Source of the DNA: Dryas octopetala
Taxonomy: Eukaryota; Streptophyta; Magnoliopsida; Rosales; Rosaceae
DNA length: 64,000 nucleotides
Direction: 5' to 3'
Assembly: GCA_963921425.1 (NCBI GenBank)
Contig: OY992840.1
Coordinates: 5,706,501 to 5,770,500 of the forward strand
Below, piece after piece: positions 25,387 through 37,200 of the stretch. The notes under the pieces were generated by a model. The model searched no databases, was not told the DNA's origin, and worked only from the letters and a program-made list of their open reading frames with translations. The position numbers were made by a program, and so were the translations under genes. Every line of letters begins with the position of its first letter. Within the stretch, counting starts at the first letter, position 1.

Positions 25387-26594
25387 AATTTTTCAAAAGG
25401 TATTTGAAATTTTTTGAATTTATATCCTATTTTCCTTTTCCATTATAATCATTTTTGGTATTTTACAAAGATTAATTGTTTTAAAAAGAACTGTTTTTTA
25501 ATTTACAAATCATTTTAAGGTTTGACTTCATTTTGACCAAACCTAAATTGTTTTTTTGAACTTAATTTTGGTATAGTTGGGTAGAGCTCGACTCTACGAG
25601 CGTGTAGGTGCAAATGGTGCATGAATCAAAATTACATTTTAAAAGTTTCAGGTTTTAATTTGAGGGGCAATTTGGTAAATTCGTATCTTAGGGTTTTAGT
25701 ATAAAAATCCAAACTTCAAAAAAAATTCTCCTTTTTTTGAAAAACTCAGCCTCACACACACTCTGGCCGGTTCTCCGCTTTCCGACGGCCAATGCCATTG
25801 AGACCGATGGCAATCAAATTGTTCATTTTGTATGTTACATAAAGAGTTTTCACTTTGGTGATTTCGTGTTTTAACAATTGGTATTTTTATTGAGAGTTCA
25901 ATTTTAAAACTTCTCAATTCGGAGTGAGAGCTTCTTTATCTTGCCACCACAAGATCTCGTCCTTGCATCCGTGGCTGCTAACAAGGATGCAACAACATAT
26001 CAAACGAAAAGAAAAATTTTGAGCTCATAATAATAAGTTAAGGAATTCAATTCAAATATACTTCCAAATTTAGAATTGGCATTCTGGACGTGGATGTTTG
26101 ATTTGTTAACCATATCAATCATCCCAAACGGATGCTAGACTATGTCCTTATTGGCTATTAAAATACTCCTATATTAAACATCTTACTGTATTAAGTTATT
26201 AACCAAGGAACCAAATAGCTATTTAACAAATACCTTTATAAGATAATATTTTCGTAATAAGCAAAAGTACATAATAATCCTTAGCCCCTAAGTTAAATCA
26301 TGAATAATGACCAATATTTAACATGCACAGCATGTGTTTCAGAAAAGGTAAAGTTTAAGTTAATTACTTATTAAATTATCATGAATAAAATTACCTATTA
26401 AACCGGCAGTGTCAATAAATTATGTTATGAAAATAGAAAAACATATATAGAGGGAGAAAATAATTACCATGTAAAAAAAAAAAAGAGTAACGACAGCGTG
26501 GCAGTGGGGACGTCGCCGTTAGTCTCGTACGCGGTTGTCGGGCGCAAAGGAGTGAACCAAAGTTAAGAAGCTTTCCTCTTCCTCTATATATCCA

Positions 26595-28212
26595 CTTTTT
26601 GACCGTTACAAAAACACGGTTGTCTTTTCCCAAAATGCCCCTAGTGCCCGCACTTAATTACGAAACGTGCTTTCTTACGTCTTCCCACTGTCTTTCAATT
26701 TTCTTTTTTTTTTCTTTTTTTTTCTTTTTTTCTTTTTTTCTTTTTTTTTTCTTTTTTTCTTTTTTTTTTCTTTTTTCTTTTTTATGGACAATAGTACCCA
26801 CCAACTGCCGCTTGTTTTACCAAACTCTTGATTATTCCAAAACCCAACCCCCGTTTGTTAGCATTATTTCACTTGCCCACCTTTTTTTTCAGACCCATTT
26901 GATTTGGTCAATATTTTGGGAGGGCAGGTTAATTGCTATCATTCTAGCTCGTGTATATTCAATGAAAATATATAATGACCCAAGACTAATACTATATGAA
27001 TTTATGTACACTACAAGACAAGTATACGATTTGATGAAATTTTCTGTTGGGCGGAAAATGGTCTTTCAACCACCAATTTTGACCATTATCGATCAAAATC
27101 TCTCCTAATAATTAGATATTTGTCAACCAAATGAGCCTTGATTGTACAAATAGTTTTGTACAATTAATATGCAACAATATAAGAAGACATCGACATACTA
27201 TATGCATGGTATTACTATTTACATAGAAAAATTTCTCAAATTAATGAAGACACAAAAGACTAGAAGGTTGTTTTCAACATCTTCATTTAAACCCTTAACC
27301 TCACATACAATTAGAAGGTTTACTATTAATTTCTTGGGCTAAATACATTTTTGGTCCACGAACTTTGAACGGTTTCTCAATTTGGTCCACCAATTTTGAA
27401 ACGTGATAAAAATAACCCCGAATTATCTAATTTGTGTCAATTCAGGATTTTTCGTCCAAATATCTAACGGACGCTGACGTGGTGCACTGAATGTGCGCCA
27501 CGTGTCACCTCTTTATTTTATTTTCAGATTTTTTCTATTTTTCTATTTTTATAAACTTTAAAAATTAATTAAAAATAGCTCCGGACTCATAAAAATATAT
27601 AGAAAATTCCTACAACCTCATCTTAACTAGTCAAAATTTATTATGGGGCCAAATTACCAATTTGCCCTCTGAGAGCTTCTAAAAAATTTGGGAAGTCCAA
27701 ATTTATTTCTAAAAAATTAAAATACTCAAGACTCTTTGGAAATTCAAAGAATAATCTCCCGAGTTTCAAAAAATACGAGGTTTGCACCGTTGGTTATTTT
27801 TGTCACGTTTCAAAATTGATGGACCAAATTGAGAAACCACTCAAAATTCGTGAACCAAAAATGTATTTAACCCTAATTTCTTAGGTCATTAGGGATTTAA
27901 GGGTGATATGAAGATATGTTGAAAACAACCTTCTAGCGAGACTTGTAGTTTCATAATTGACAGATGCGCCTTCCACTTCGTCGTATTATATAGTGTATTA
28001 CTAAGGCTAATTGGGTGGACAAATCAACTTGGCCTAAATTATTGAGTTGATGATGGAAATGTAGCTATACTTATTAAGGGTTTCAAGAAGCCAAATTGTA
28101 CAAGTAAGATGCTTCTTATATATGAAATATTTCTACTTCTTTTTATTATAGAGGAGATAACATATATTATTATTGCCCTAATATATCTATTTATGTTGAC
28201 GTAACAAGTTGG
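26595..28212. repeat. Old diverged repeat, copy 2
   Basis: Partner of 22056-23497. Carries a long T/C homopolymer-like tract (26701-26783), a MULE-type MITE (27336-27873) and the shared 'tgacgtaacaagt' end. The duplicate in block B (44040 onward) lacks the central 880 bp. Confidence 0.7.
27336..27873. mobile_element. Mutator-like MITE, 9-bp TSD TAATTTCTT
   Basis: Long terminal inverted repeats (about 80 bp) begin GGGCTAAATACATTTTTGG on the left and GGGTTAAATACATTTTTGG on the inverted right end. The 9-bp TSD taatttctt lies at 27327-27335 and 27874-27882. A 9-bp TSD with long TIRs points to Mutator-like elements. No transposase ORF. Confidence 0.9.
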
Positions 28213-28368
28213 TCAACAGCTTATAAATTAAGAGTTTATTCTTTTTTTTTTTTTTTGTTCTCTTGGCCGGGGCTGATCAGCAACAGAAACCCATTATATA
28301 TTATTTTGTTCTGCTTACATGCCATGCATATAGATGGTGACTGATTATTCTTTTTTTTTTTTTTTTTC

Positions 28369-28739
28369 GAGTTAATTACACTTACACCCCCTGAGGTTTA
28401 TCGTCTTTTCACATACACCCCTTGGGGTTTCAATAATTACACATACACCTCCCGAGGTTTCAAAACTGTTGCATATAACCCCCTATAGTGAGACAAAAAA
28501 TGATGAGAAATTATGCAAAAAGGCATACTAAGGGATAAAATGACCTAATAAGATTACTCAAGGTGTAAGGTTCAACCTCAATACAAATATTTTCTTTTTT
28601 GTTTATTTATTTTTTTCTCTTGTAGGGGGTTATATGTAATAGTTTTGAAACCTCAGGGGGTGTATGTGTAATTATTGAAACTCCAGGGGGTGTATGTGAA
28701 AAGACGATAAACCTCAGGGGGTGTAAGTGTAATTAACTC
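28369..28739. mobile_element. MITE with about 100-bp TIRs, present only in block A
   Basis: The left end gagttaattacacttacacc is mirrored by the right end ggtgtaagtgtaattaactc. The arms contain repeated 'acacccc...gaggttt' motifs (three per arm). Block B lacks the element at the matching site (about 44898), so it inserted after the duplication or was lost from B. The flanking T-tract hides the TSD. Confidence 0.85.
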
Positions 28740-28768
28740 TTTTTTCTTCATGATGGATCATTATTTAA

Positions 28769-29592
28769 GTGTAAAAAACATCTAGACAATATTTTTGGAC
28801 CTCAGTAAAAAATAAAAAAACATTAGGGTAATGTATTAGTCTAAGAAATGAGAGAAAATTGAATCGACCTGTGAAGCACCATTTTCATTTTCCAATTGGG
28901 CCAATTTAGTACCATTGACAAACTAAAGGAGATCATTACTAATGAGAAGAAGCTAGGTTAAATTGAGCCAGCCATAACAAGTAATTCACATTAAGAAATT
29001 TCTATGTCACGGTGGCTGTATCCCCACTCAATCAGGGGTCGCCATGTGTGCAAGTGGATATCAATTAATTAATAAATGTGATACTTGGATGCCCCTGAAT
29101 GGGTTGGAATATCGCGATTGTGGCATCTCTATGATATAAAAGTTTATCTCTTTTGAATTCAATCAATCCACTGCATGCCTGCATCTTCACAAGAAGAACT
29201 TTCTTATAACAGATTGTGTCACTTGACATCCTAAGCTAAGGGCACACTACCATGTGTCAAAATTATCTTCACGAGAAGAACTTTTTTGCAACAGAGATTG
29301 TGCCACTTGGCATTCTAAGCCAAGGGCACACTATCATATGTCAAAATTATCACATATAACAGTGGGTCATTGATTTAAGATGTCTCACCGTGTGGCCAAA
29401 AAAGAAAAAGATGTCTCACCGTGGCACGATCAGGTGGCAGGAATGTTAGGGGGACTAAATTGTAATTTTTTAAATAAATAAAGATAAAGAGTCATGCCTC
29501 TGATGTGACGAACAAATGCAAAAACCGAAGGACAATATCTGCTTGACACGCATATCTTTTGACTGCAATCTCTTTCTCTGTCACACAAAGCC
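28769..29592. other. Spacer between block A and the CCHC gene, with a tandem repeat
   Basis: No coding sequence. Includes a two-copy tandem repeat of about 83 bp (29184-29350). Confidence 0.6.
29184..29350. repeat. Two-copy tandem repeat, about 83-bp unit
   Basis: Copy 1 (29184-29265) and copy 2 (29266-29350) both begin tcttcac(a/g)agaagaact and end ...gtcaaaattat. They differ at several sites, so the duplication is not very recent. Confidence 0.85.
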
Positions 29593-32500
29593 ATGCTCCG
29601 CGGAAAACACCCCAAACTCATAGCCAAATCCAAATCCAAATCCAAATCCGAAACCAAATCCAAATCCAAATCCAAATCCGAAACCAAAACCAAAGGTAAA
29701 TCCGAAGCCATGTACCACGTAGGATCAGGATCCGGCCAGGAACCGGCGAAGCTCCGACGGGAAGTGCGCGATGAGGACGAGCAGATCCGTACTCTTGGTA
29801 TGCTTTTGATTTTTGTTAATTTTAGGGTTTGTGAGGAAGATTATCTGGAATTTGCTTGGGCGGGAGGCCAGATCTGTTTTTAGGGTTCCATACTTTGCGA
29901 CGTATTTTGAGGAAAAAAAGTGTTAGTTTTTTTAGTTTTTATTTTACTTTTGGTTATGTAGTAGGTTTTCCTTCGTGTGGTACATTATCGTTATTGATTT
30001 GAAAATAGTATTTTTTTTAAGATAAAATTTTTAATTTTTGAGTTCGTTGCTCCATTTTTTATCCTTGAAATTCAATTGCTACTAAATAATTTTTTTCCCT
30101 CGAGTCTTTCAAGCAGGTGGCATGGGTTTGTTGTCCTAACAAATTAACCTATAATTGAATTGTATTGTTTGTAGAAAAATGTTTTATAACTTTGTGCTGT
30201 TTCTGTATGCAGTATTTGAATGATATCGAGAATAGAAAAGTAAAAAGGCCTTACTCAAATGTGCCATCATTTACTTAGCGTGTGAGTCAGTATGTCTAGC
30301 TTACTTAATATATATAGGTAGTGATTTTCACCCTCCTTTTTTCTCCTCATGCACTCTTTCCCTTGTTTTTATCCATTGATTCTCCTTTCTTTTATTCAAT
30401 ACTAAGGCTAGAAAAAAGAGGGAGGAGTGCATGAGGAGAAAAAGGGAGTGAGAAAATCGCCACACTTCATATATATCTATATATATATTCTTTCTAGCTA
30501 CCCATTGTGCTGCGAATTAGTTGCCCGAGAATTTGTGTAATTGGCTCAATCTTTTATTACTCTGTACATGTTGTGTCGCAAGAAAAAATCAGCTGTTCCT
30601 GCTATATGGGCTTTGAGATGCTCCTGCATCCCCGACACCACTACTTGAGTCCCTTAACTTAGGTTTTCATAGAGGTTATATGTTTCTTATAGGTTAATGA
30701 AGAGGCATAATAATTGATGGCTAATGTCTCAGAGGAAATACTGCGCCATATTTTTTTGGATTTATTCGGTTTTTGAAGATAACTGCTACTCCAGGTAGCC
30801 AATTAACTCATTTTGGTTTGTGCATGATGATGCATAGCCGACAGAGAATAATATAAAGTAACTATTTGTTGATGGGATCATAGATCTCATTGCATCTGCA
30901 GCTTCTCTATTTATATGTGTCATCAAAGGCTCATTCTTGCTCCTAACCTTTATTTGATTTTAATTGTACGAGTCAACTTGTTATGTTTCCTAGTTTGATT
31001 ATGTTATGTAGTCTAGTTTGATTAGGTTTCCTATCCCTAGTTTGCTTATGTTTCCTAGTGGTAGTTCGCTTATGTTTCCTAGTTTGATTATTGTTCATTA
31101 TGTTCTTTATAAATACCTCGAAGATGGAGAAGAATAAACATCTAAAAATTTACTCCATACTGATTTTTTTTGTTTTTGTCGTCGTCATCATCACCCATTC
31201 TTTTTATTTGTATTTAACATTAATGGAACTGCAAACAGGTAGCAAGGCAGGAAAACCAAAGGTTTCTGGAGACCGTGCACACATGATCAACTCCTCTTTG
31301 TCTCTGAAGGAGGTGATTGCTCTGATGGACGATCTAGGTATGCTTTTAATTTTTGTTTTACAGTTTGTGAGGAAGATTATCTAGAATTTGCTTGGGCTCC
31401 TCCATGTGTTTTTAGGAAGAAAAAAAATGCTGTTTTTGTTTACTTTGGGAGAATTTAATTTCATACATAATTTTTGGGAGCTGCTATTGGCACTCCCCAA
31501 AAGTTATCCTGCACTCCTTCTCTTTTTTCAATTCTTTTAATTTAATTTCACCATTTTAAATTCCAAAACTGTTCACGTTTCTATGGTGAGAGACCCTTGT
31601 CAAACAAGAAAAGCCCACCAGCTACAAACCATGAAGTGGTCTTGTATTGTAGCCTGAAATTGAACAAGGTCTCAAGGTGAGGCTCGCAAAAGGTTTGTTT
31701 TCTTCAACTGGCCAGTTCCTGAAGATTTGACCAAAGACGAGTCAGGCACAAAAATATATCACCGGAAACTAAAATTTGTGATGGCCATGAAAGTCTCTTT
31801 TGTGCCATTAATAATTTAATATATACTCTAACCCAAAAAGAAAATATCTTTTTTTTTTTTCTTTCAGGTGGGCTTTTTTGTAGAAAAATAAAATATTTTC
31901 AAACAACAAAAAACCCAGAACAAATCTTTCCTGCAACGTAAATACAAAGAGAAAATGTGGGAAGAAAGTGGGTACCAGAGATTGGGCTTGATTCAAGAGC
32001 ACAAGAATATTCTAATTTAGGAATAAATATTTGTGGATGTGTGATTAAAAAAGTGAGTAATCTTGAAAGTCCGAATTTTGGGGGAGATGGTGCAATTCAC
32101 CATGGAAATGTGAGAGAGAGAAAGAGGGAGTTGAGATCTGTTGTGAAGGAAGAGTAGTTTTTGGAATTTAAAATGGTAAAATTAAATTAAAAGAATTGAA
32201 ATAAAATTAAATGGTAAAATTAAAATTAAATTAAGCTTTTGGGGAGTGCCAATAGCAGCTCCCTAAATTTTTTGTGTATATAAAATTCTCTTTTTATATT
32301 GATAATATTTACTTTTGCTTTTATGTAGTAGAATTCGTTCATGTAGCACAATATGGGAATTTTGTTTGATTTGAAAATAGTAGTTTTTAAGAAATATATA
32401 AAGATTGAGTTTGTTGCTCCATTTGGGTTTTTTTTGGTCTGACATTTGGTTAATTGAGGGCAATTCTCAACGAAATTTTGGTCATTGTTGTAAGTTTCTC

Positions 32501-33420
32501 TCTTCTTTTGTGTATACATGTACTATCCTTGAAATTCAATTGCTACTAAATAATTTTTTCCCTGGAGTATTTCAAGTAGGTGGCATGGCTGCTTTCCTAT
32601 CCTAACAAATTAAGCTATAATTGAATTGTATTGTTTGTAAAAAATGGTTAATAACTTTACCATTACTAAGCTTGAACTTGAGGTAATGCTTTTTCCTGTT
32701 TGTGAGAGAATAAAGAGGAAAAGGGCCTTTATTTAAATGTGCGAGATGGCGTACTTAAATTAGTGTGTGAGTCGGTGTGTCTAGCTCACATAATATTCTT
32801 CTTGCTTACCCATTGTGTTGGGATTTTGTGGTCTGAGTAGTTGTGTAATTGGCTTATTGATTTATAACCCTAAACATGTATTCAAGTTTTGTAGCAAGAC
32901 AAATGTCATCTCTGCTTACAATATGGGTCTTGAGATCTTTTTTCTTCTTCTTTGTATCTAACAATGGAACCCCAAATAAACAGAAGAAAAAAAAGAACAA
33001 AAGGCTGTTGAACACTCTCTGAATGAACTCCAACTCGAAGGAGAAGAAGAAGAAGAAGAAGAAGATGGTTTTGAGCTTTGTGGAATTTGTTCTAAGGAAA
33101 ATGACCACTGGACTTTTGAGTGCCCGTGGCTGGATTTGGTCCCAGAGGGCGCAACTGTTGGCTCTGGCTACGGAGTAGTTTGTAGGGATTGTGGTCAGGT
33201 GGGTGGCCACCCTGGTAGGAACTGGACAGGACGTGCTGTTACCGCCTTGTGTTGCATTTGTGAGAATATTGGTCACTGGACCCAAGACTGCCCGAAGTAT
33301 CAACCTCCAAGGGTGGAGGTGCTAATGCATGAGGAAGAGTACGTGGGACCCCGCAAAGTATCAACTGCCAAGTGTGGAGGTGTAATGCATTTCGAAGAGT
33401 TAGAGGACTTCTATGATTAA
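29593..33420 (+). CDS. CCHC zinc-knuckle protein, unrecognised small gene
   Basis: My model has three exons, 29593-29797, 31239-31337 and 32984-33420, joined at consistent phase-1 borders, giving 246 aa. Residues 10-40 are a Lys-Ser repeat (KSKSKSKSETKSKSKSKSE) likely to be nuclear and nucleic-acid binding. The last exon has an acidic run of Glu, then two zinc knuckles: CGICSKENDHWTFEC (C-x2-C-x5-H-x4-C) and CCICENIGHWTQDC (C-x2-C-x4-H-x4-C). Between them CRDCGQVGGH looks like a decayed third knuckle without its last Cys. This suggests RNA or single-stranded DNA binding; partners are unknown. Exons 1 and 2 both end at a near-identical donor region, pointing to an internal duplication. It lies between the two duplicated blocks, and expression is unproven. 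Confidence 0.6.
30316..30466. mobile_element. Small MITE in intron 1 of the CCHC gene
   Basis: About 150 bp palindromic unit: gtgattttcaccctcc...ctcctcatgcactc on the left is mirrored by gagtgcatgaggag...gtgagaaaatcgccac on the right. No coding capacity and no assigned family. Confidence 0.65.
31476..32263. mobile_element. Non-autonomous DNA element with perfect 28-bp TIRs
   Basis: Left TIR 31476-31503 begins gggagctgctattggcactc; the right end is its exact inverse over 28 bp, ending at 32263. Length is 788 bp. Flanks taattttt and taaatttt suggest an imperfect 8-bp TSD (hAT-like), but the AT-rich context leaves this open. The interior has short ORFs without recognised domains. It lies in intron 2 of the CCHC gene. 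Confidence 0.8.
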
Positions 33421-34419
33421 GAGTCTGTCCTTTAGTTTGTAATTCACAAATGCATTTGCAGGTTTTCATTGTCTTTTGAGTCGTCTGAGGTTTTCTCTGT
33501 CACAATGTTCAATGTAGGTGTCATCATGAGTTGTCTTTCAGAATTCTCAAGTGCATTATATTACATAACTATTTAAGGACATGTGCAGTTGTGTATCTTA
33601 TGGAGAATGAAATTAACTATTTAAGACTCAAATCTCAAATTAAATGTGTATATGCTGATGCTTAAACCGAGCTTGCACGCTTATCCTTAATTAGTTAATT
33701 TCATGTCAGCTGCCTTAACATTGCTTATTGTTGTAAACTATTGTAAATAGTATATGTGTGTCTGTCCCCTTAGTCCACCACGTGGTTGTGTGAACAAACA
33801 GATATCCTCCCGTGGCTATATAAGGGGGGTAGCCTGTATTCATTTGATACAGATATCAGGAATAACATACCAGCTGATCTATCTCTCTCTCTCTCACCTC
33901 TCAGTAATATTATTCTCATAGGTAACCCACAAAATAAACCAAGAAATTCACAACACTTGTGAAGTTCTTCTGTGCAAGTAAATCGAGAAAATATGAGGAT
34001 AGCAGATCGAATAAAGATGACAAAGGTCCGTGAGTTGTACATGTGTTAAGAGAGTTTTTCCCTATATATATCCTAGCGGAGGGGAGTGGCTCTCAAAACT
34101 CAAATATTGACACCCAAATCCAAAAAACTTGTCCCATCCCAATCCAACTTTGTTCGAGTCTCAAATTTGTCGGTCTCATAGTGGGTCTTATAAAAGAGAT
34201 TGCAAATGGCACTTGAAACTCAACCATTTGTATGTGAAAGACAGTCGAGTCCACACAGAGTTTGTTCCAAAAGAGTAAATTTGAGACTTGTGCAATGTAG
34301 CAATGAGATCCAAATTTTGAGACTTTGGAGTGTTGAATTGTGACATTTGGACTCTTGGAACCGTTAACCATTAGTTTGTTAAAGCTCTCAACTTGTCTCT
34401 CTGAAGTCTGATCCATCCG
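33421..34419. other. Region downstream of the CCHC gene with a probable LTR fragment
   Basis: No gene. Between about 33704 and 33920 there is an LTR-like promoter/leader signature: ggctatataagggggg (TATA region, about 33814), then gatacagatatcaggaataa and a CT-rich stretch. It resembles Copia LTR R regions. TG/CA ends and a TSD could not be fixed. Confidence 0.4.
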
Positions 34420-37200
34420 ACTATAAACGATGTTATCATGCAATCTAAAGAGCCTAAAAGCTACTATAATTTCTTGTTGAGTTAGCAGCTATCATTTCTT
34501 GTTGAGTTGTTCTGCAATATTTGTATACCAAATCTCAGGAAATGCCCATAACACAACGAAGGATTGATCACATCAGTCGTTACCTATAGAGACTAGCAAC
34601 CAGGTCCTGCAACTTCAAACTTGTAGGAAAAGACATATTTGAGGTTTAAGTCCATGTTTTGTACAGGGCAGCTTTCTTTTTATTTGTGTTTCCTTTTTAG
34701 CCTCTGGAAGTTTGGTTTCATTAGTTGGCCGGTAGTCATGCGTTGGTCTGGAGCACAAATAGTCTGCGACGGAATCAAAGGCTTCTTTACCTGAACACTT
34801 GAATCCTTCATGACATTGCTTGTGGTGATTGGAGAAACTGATTCTGTTTTGAATTGTCTTGGCACCTCGAGTCTCTCCAAAATCCTTGAGGTTTTTGCAT
34901 CAAGCTGCCGGTTACCATCTGGTGGCGATAGAGGTGATTGATCTAGCTTGGGCTTGGAAATGAAAGCCCAGCTGCTCCCACTCTTCTGTAATGCATGCAG
35001 ATGTTTTGTTTTCTCTGTCTGCCAGATCCAACTGTTGGGTTTCCTCTCTGATGACTCCAACACCTGAAAATTTTGGTTGGGTTGCTTTTGGTTCATAGCT
35101 TTCCTCGTCTAATATAGGGAATATTGACCTGGAATATTCACATCAACAAAGCAAACATCAGAGGAAACTTTCACCATCAGTTCAGCAAAGGGTGCTACAC
35201 ACCTTGATTCACAATAACGAATCTAAAAACTCGGTCCTAGAGATGTGCAAGAGCCCAGGGATTCATCTCAACTTAATTGTTCTGGTGTTCAAAATATACA
35301 ATTGATTCTCTAACCAATCAAAAAAGTTACTGTTGCGGGCATAAACATTTATGAAACAGAGGCTATCCTTGTACATAAAATCTAGACTTGGTTCATGAAA
35401 AATAGATTGTACCCAAATTCTCAAATGACAATAAAGAAAAAAATGAAACCTGCATTTATATTATCCTATATTGCAATGGAATACACTCAACTTGAATGCT
35501 ACGATAGACAAAATGGATTATAGCATATTAACAAAAGTTTAAAAAGCTTCACAAAGAGCATTTTCTATGTTTAGCATATTCTCCTTTTCACAGAGGCCAC
35601 TAAAAGCTGAGAATCCATTGATGTCTTTCTATCTGCATCATTATTTTTTTATGTTATGCAAGGTCAGGGGGGATGAATAGAATAATTACCTGAACTGTAA
35701 GCTCTCTTTTACAAGCAAGTTTAATTGCTGATGGAATCCCCTCTCATGCAGCATCGGATTATAGTCTCTTAAATCAATCTGCAGGAAAATCAGAGAAGGA
35801 AAGGTCAAGTCACCCCCCGTCATTCAACAATTTGATACTCTTATCTAATTACTTAAATTCATGCACTTGACAATAGATGTTTTGTGATAGAAAAGTCTGT
35901 AATCACTCTTTCATGAATCTGGTACTGTATATTATTCTCTTCAACAACACTGTGTATTAAGAAATTTATTGATATTGAGCAACAATAAATTATTCAAGAA
36001 AATTTTGGTGTAAATTCTGCCTTATAGCATGCAGCTTTGTATAGCCCAAATACAATGGAAAAACTGGACAATCTTGTCAAATAGTTATTTAAAGACATAA
36101 TTATTCACATCATGCTCTCATAAAAAGGAACATTTAAAAGAAGAAAAAAAAAAAAACTCTCACAGAAAAGTTCAAGAAGAAGAATGCAAGCAGGGACAGT
36201 TCATACCTTTGACAAAGAGTCTTCAATTGAGTTCTCAATCTCCTTACTTACTGAAGAAATAGTTAATTGATTGACATTAGGAACATGTAAAATTTCCTCT
36301 GATCCTGCAATGCGCTGCAAATATTATAATGATGGTCAACATAGATACAACAGAGTACAAAAAAAAAAAAAAAAAACAAATGCGAAAAAGATAAGCATAA
36401 ACATAACATAACTTGCATGCACAAGCATGTGGAAGTAAAACTACATTAAGATGGAACATAGAAACAATGATATGCAACACAAAGATAATTGGTTGAACAT
36501 TTAAAAATAGTATTTCAGCCACCAAAAGAGAAGTTTAATGTTCACCCTGAGAAGCATTGGCCCATTGTCTGAAGGTTGAAGAATATAATACCAGTCCAAA
36601 GTGGCCTCCCTCATAGTTTCTATATTGCAATTTGAAGAGCATACCAAACCCTGGTCCACTGAATGTAGAGCACTGCAAAGCCCTTGGAAAACTGCAAACT
36701 TTGTAGCCTGATTAGGAAAAGGAAGAAACATGGACTTCAAAGAGTTACTGACACATTAATCCAGAACAAAAACCAAATTCAGAGACTTCATGTAAGCCTC
36801 TGATTAGACATTCACAAAGTTTCTGAATTTGGTTGTCCTGGATTAATGTGGTAATAACTCTTACTGACATACACACCCCAAACCACATATTCAGAAGAAC
36901 CCTTCAACGCACGTTGAGTATTCAATTCTGACTGATCAATCTCATCTGGAGTAGTTTCTATCTCATGGCAAGTTGACGGAATGACAACATAGGAAACCCC
37001 CATTACAACACCTGTGAAAAAAATGCCCCCATTTTTGGTCAATGCTGACACCAAATACAAAAAGGACTAATCAGGTTGTCAATAATTCCCTAGTATGGAA
37101 GTGCTATAATTCAATGTGCCTAATTCTGTTATGCATATTCCTCTCATTGTTGCATATTGTCCAACAAATGAATATACTGCACCAAAGCAATGGAGATATT
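34420..37200 (-). pseudogene. Left arm of a gene-derived inverted repeat: 5'-truncated copy of an unrecognised multi-exon gene
   Basis: Read on the minus strand, exon-like coding segments with GT-AG borders run from 37011 (GVVMGVSYVVIPSTCHEIET) through a segment at 36707-36545 (DQGLVCSSNCNIETMREATL, ending DNGPMLLR), 36315-36211 (RIAGSEEILHVPNVNQLTIS), 35779-35692 (IDLRDYNPMLHERGFHQQLN), about 35135-34980 and a C-terminal segment at about 34970-34680 (RILERLEVPRQFKTES...QRLKRKHK). I do not recognise the family. The basic end QRLKRKHK could be a nuclear signal. The arm has no counterpart to the exon at 37320-37529, so its 5' part is missing. Exact joins in the middle are uncertain. This copy keeps about 1.35 kb (34975-36330) that the right arm lacks. 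Confidence 0.65.

Larger units (their letters stand above)
23057..28768. repeat. Duplicated block, copy A (direct orientation)
   Basis: From tagttggccaaatagt to tggatcattatttaa, this block recurs at 39943-44932 with near-identical sequence over most of its length. Copy A lacks the 548-bp element found in copy B, and has two segments copy B lacks: about 880 bp at 27202-28085 and a MITE at 28369-28739. Flanks outside the shared limits differ. No gene product is recognised inside. Confidence 0.92.
29790..32660. repeat. Internal tandem duplication within the CCHC gene introns
   Basis: Sequence after the exon 1 donor (gtatgcttttgatttttgtt at 29798; gtgaggaagattatctgg at 29830) recurs after the exon 2 donor (31338; 31367). 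A second shared stretch at about 30061-30175 (atccttgaaattcaattgct...ttgaattgtattgtttgta) recurs at about 32527-32637. The duplicated intron was later lengthened by the 31476-32263 element. Confidence 0.75.

Noticed and set aside
26599..27108. 169-codon frame rich in Phe/Ser
   Set aside because: It is produced by a long T/C low-complexity tract. The block B copy has a different tract length and breaks the frame.
22910..28212. Intact CACTA transposon starting at the CACTACAAGAAAA motif
   Set aside because: No inverted terminus, 3-bp TSD or transposase was found.
29184..29350. CRISPR-like or satellite array
   Set aside because: Only two tandem copies without spacers, in a plant nuclear region.
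29430..29711. Minus-strand frame with a Leu-Asp repeat
   Set aside because: It is the shadow of the Lys-Ser repeat of the CCHC gene on the plus strand.
33704..33960. Complete solo LTR around the ctatataaggggg motif
   Set aside because: The promoter-like signature is suggestive, but I could not find matching TG/CA ends with a 5-bp TSD, so it is only noted as an LTR-like fragment.
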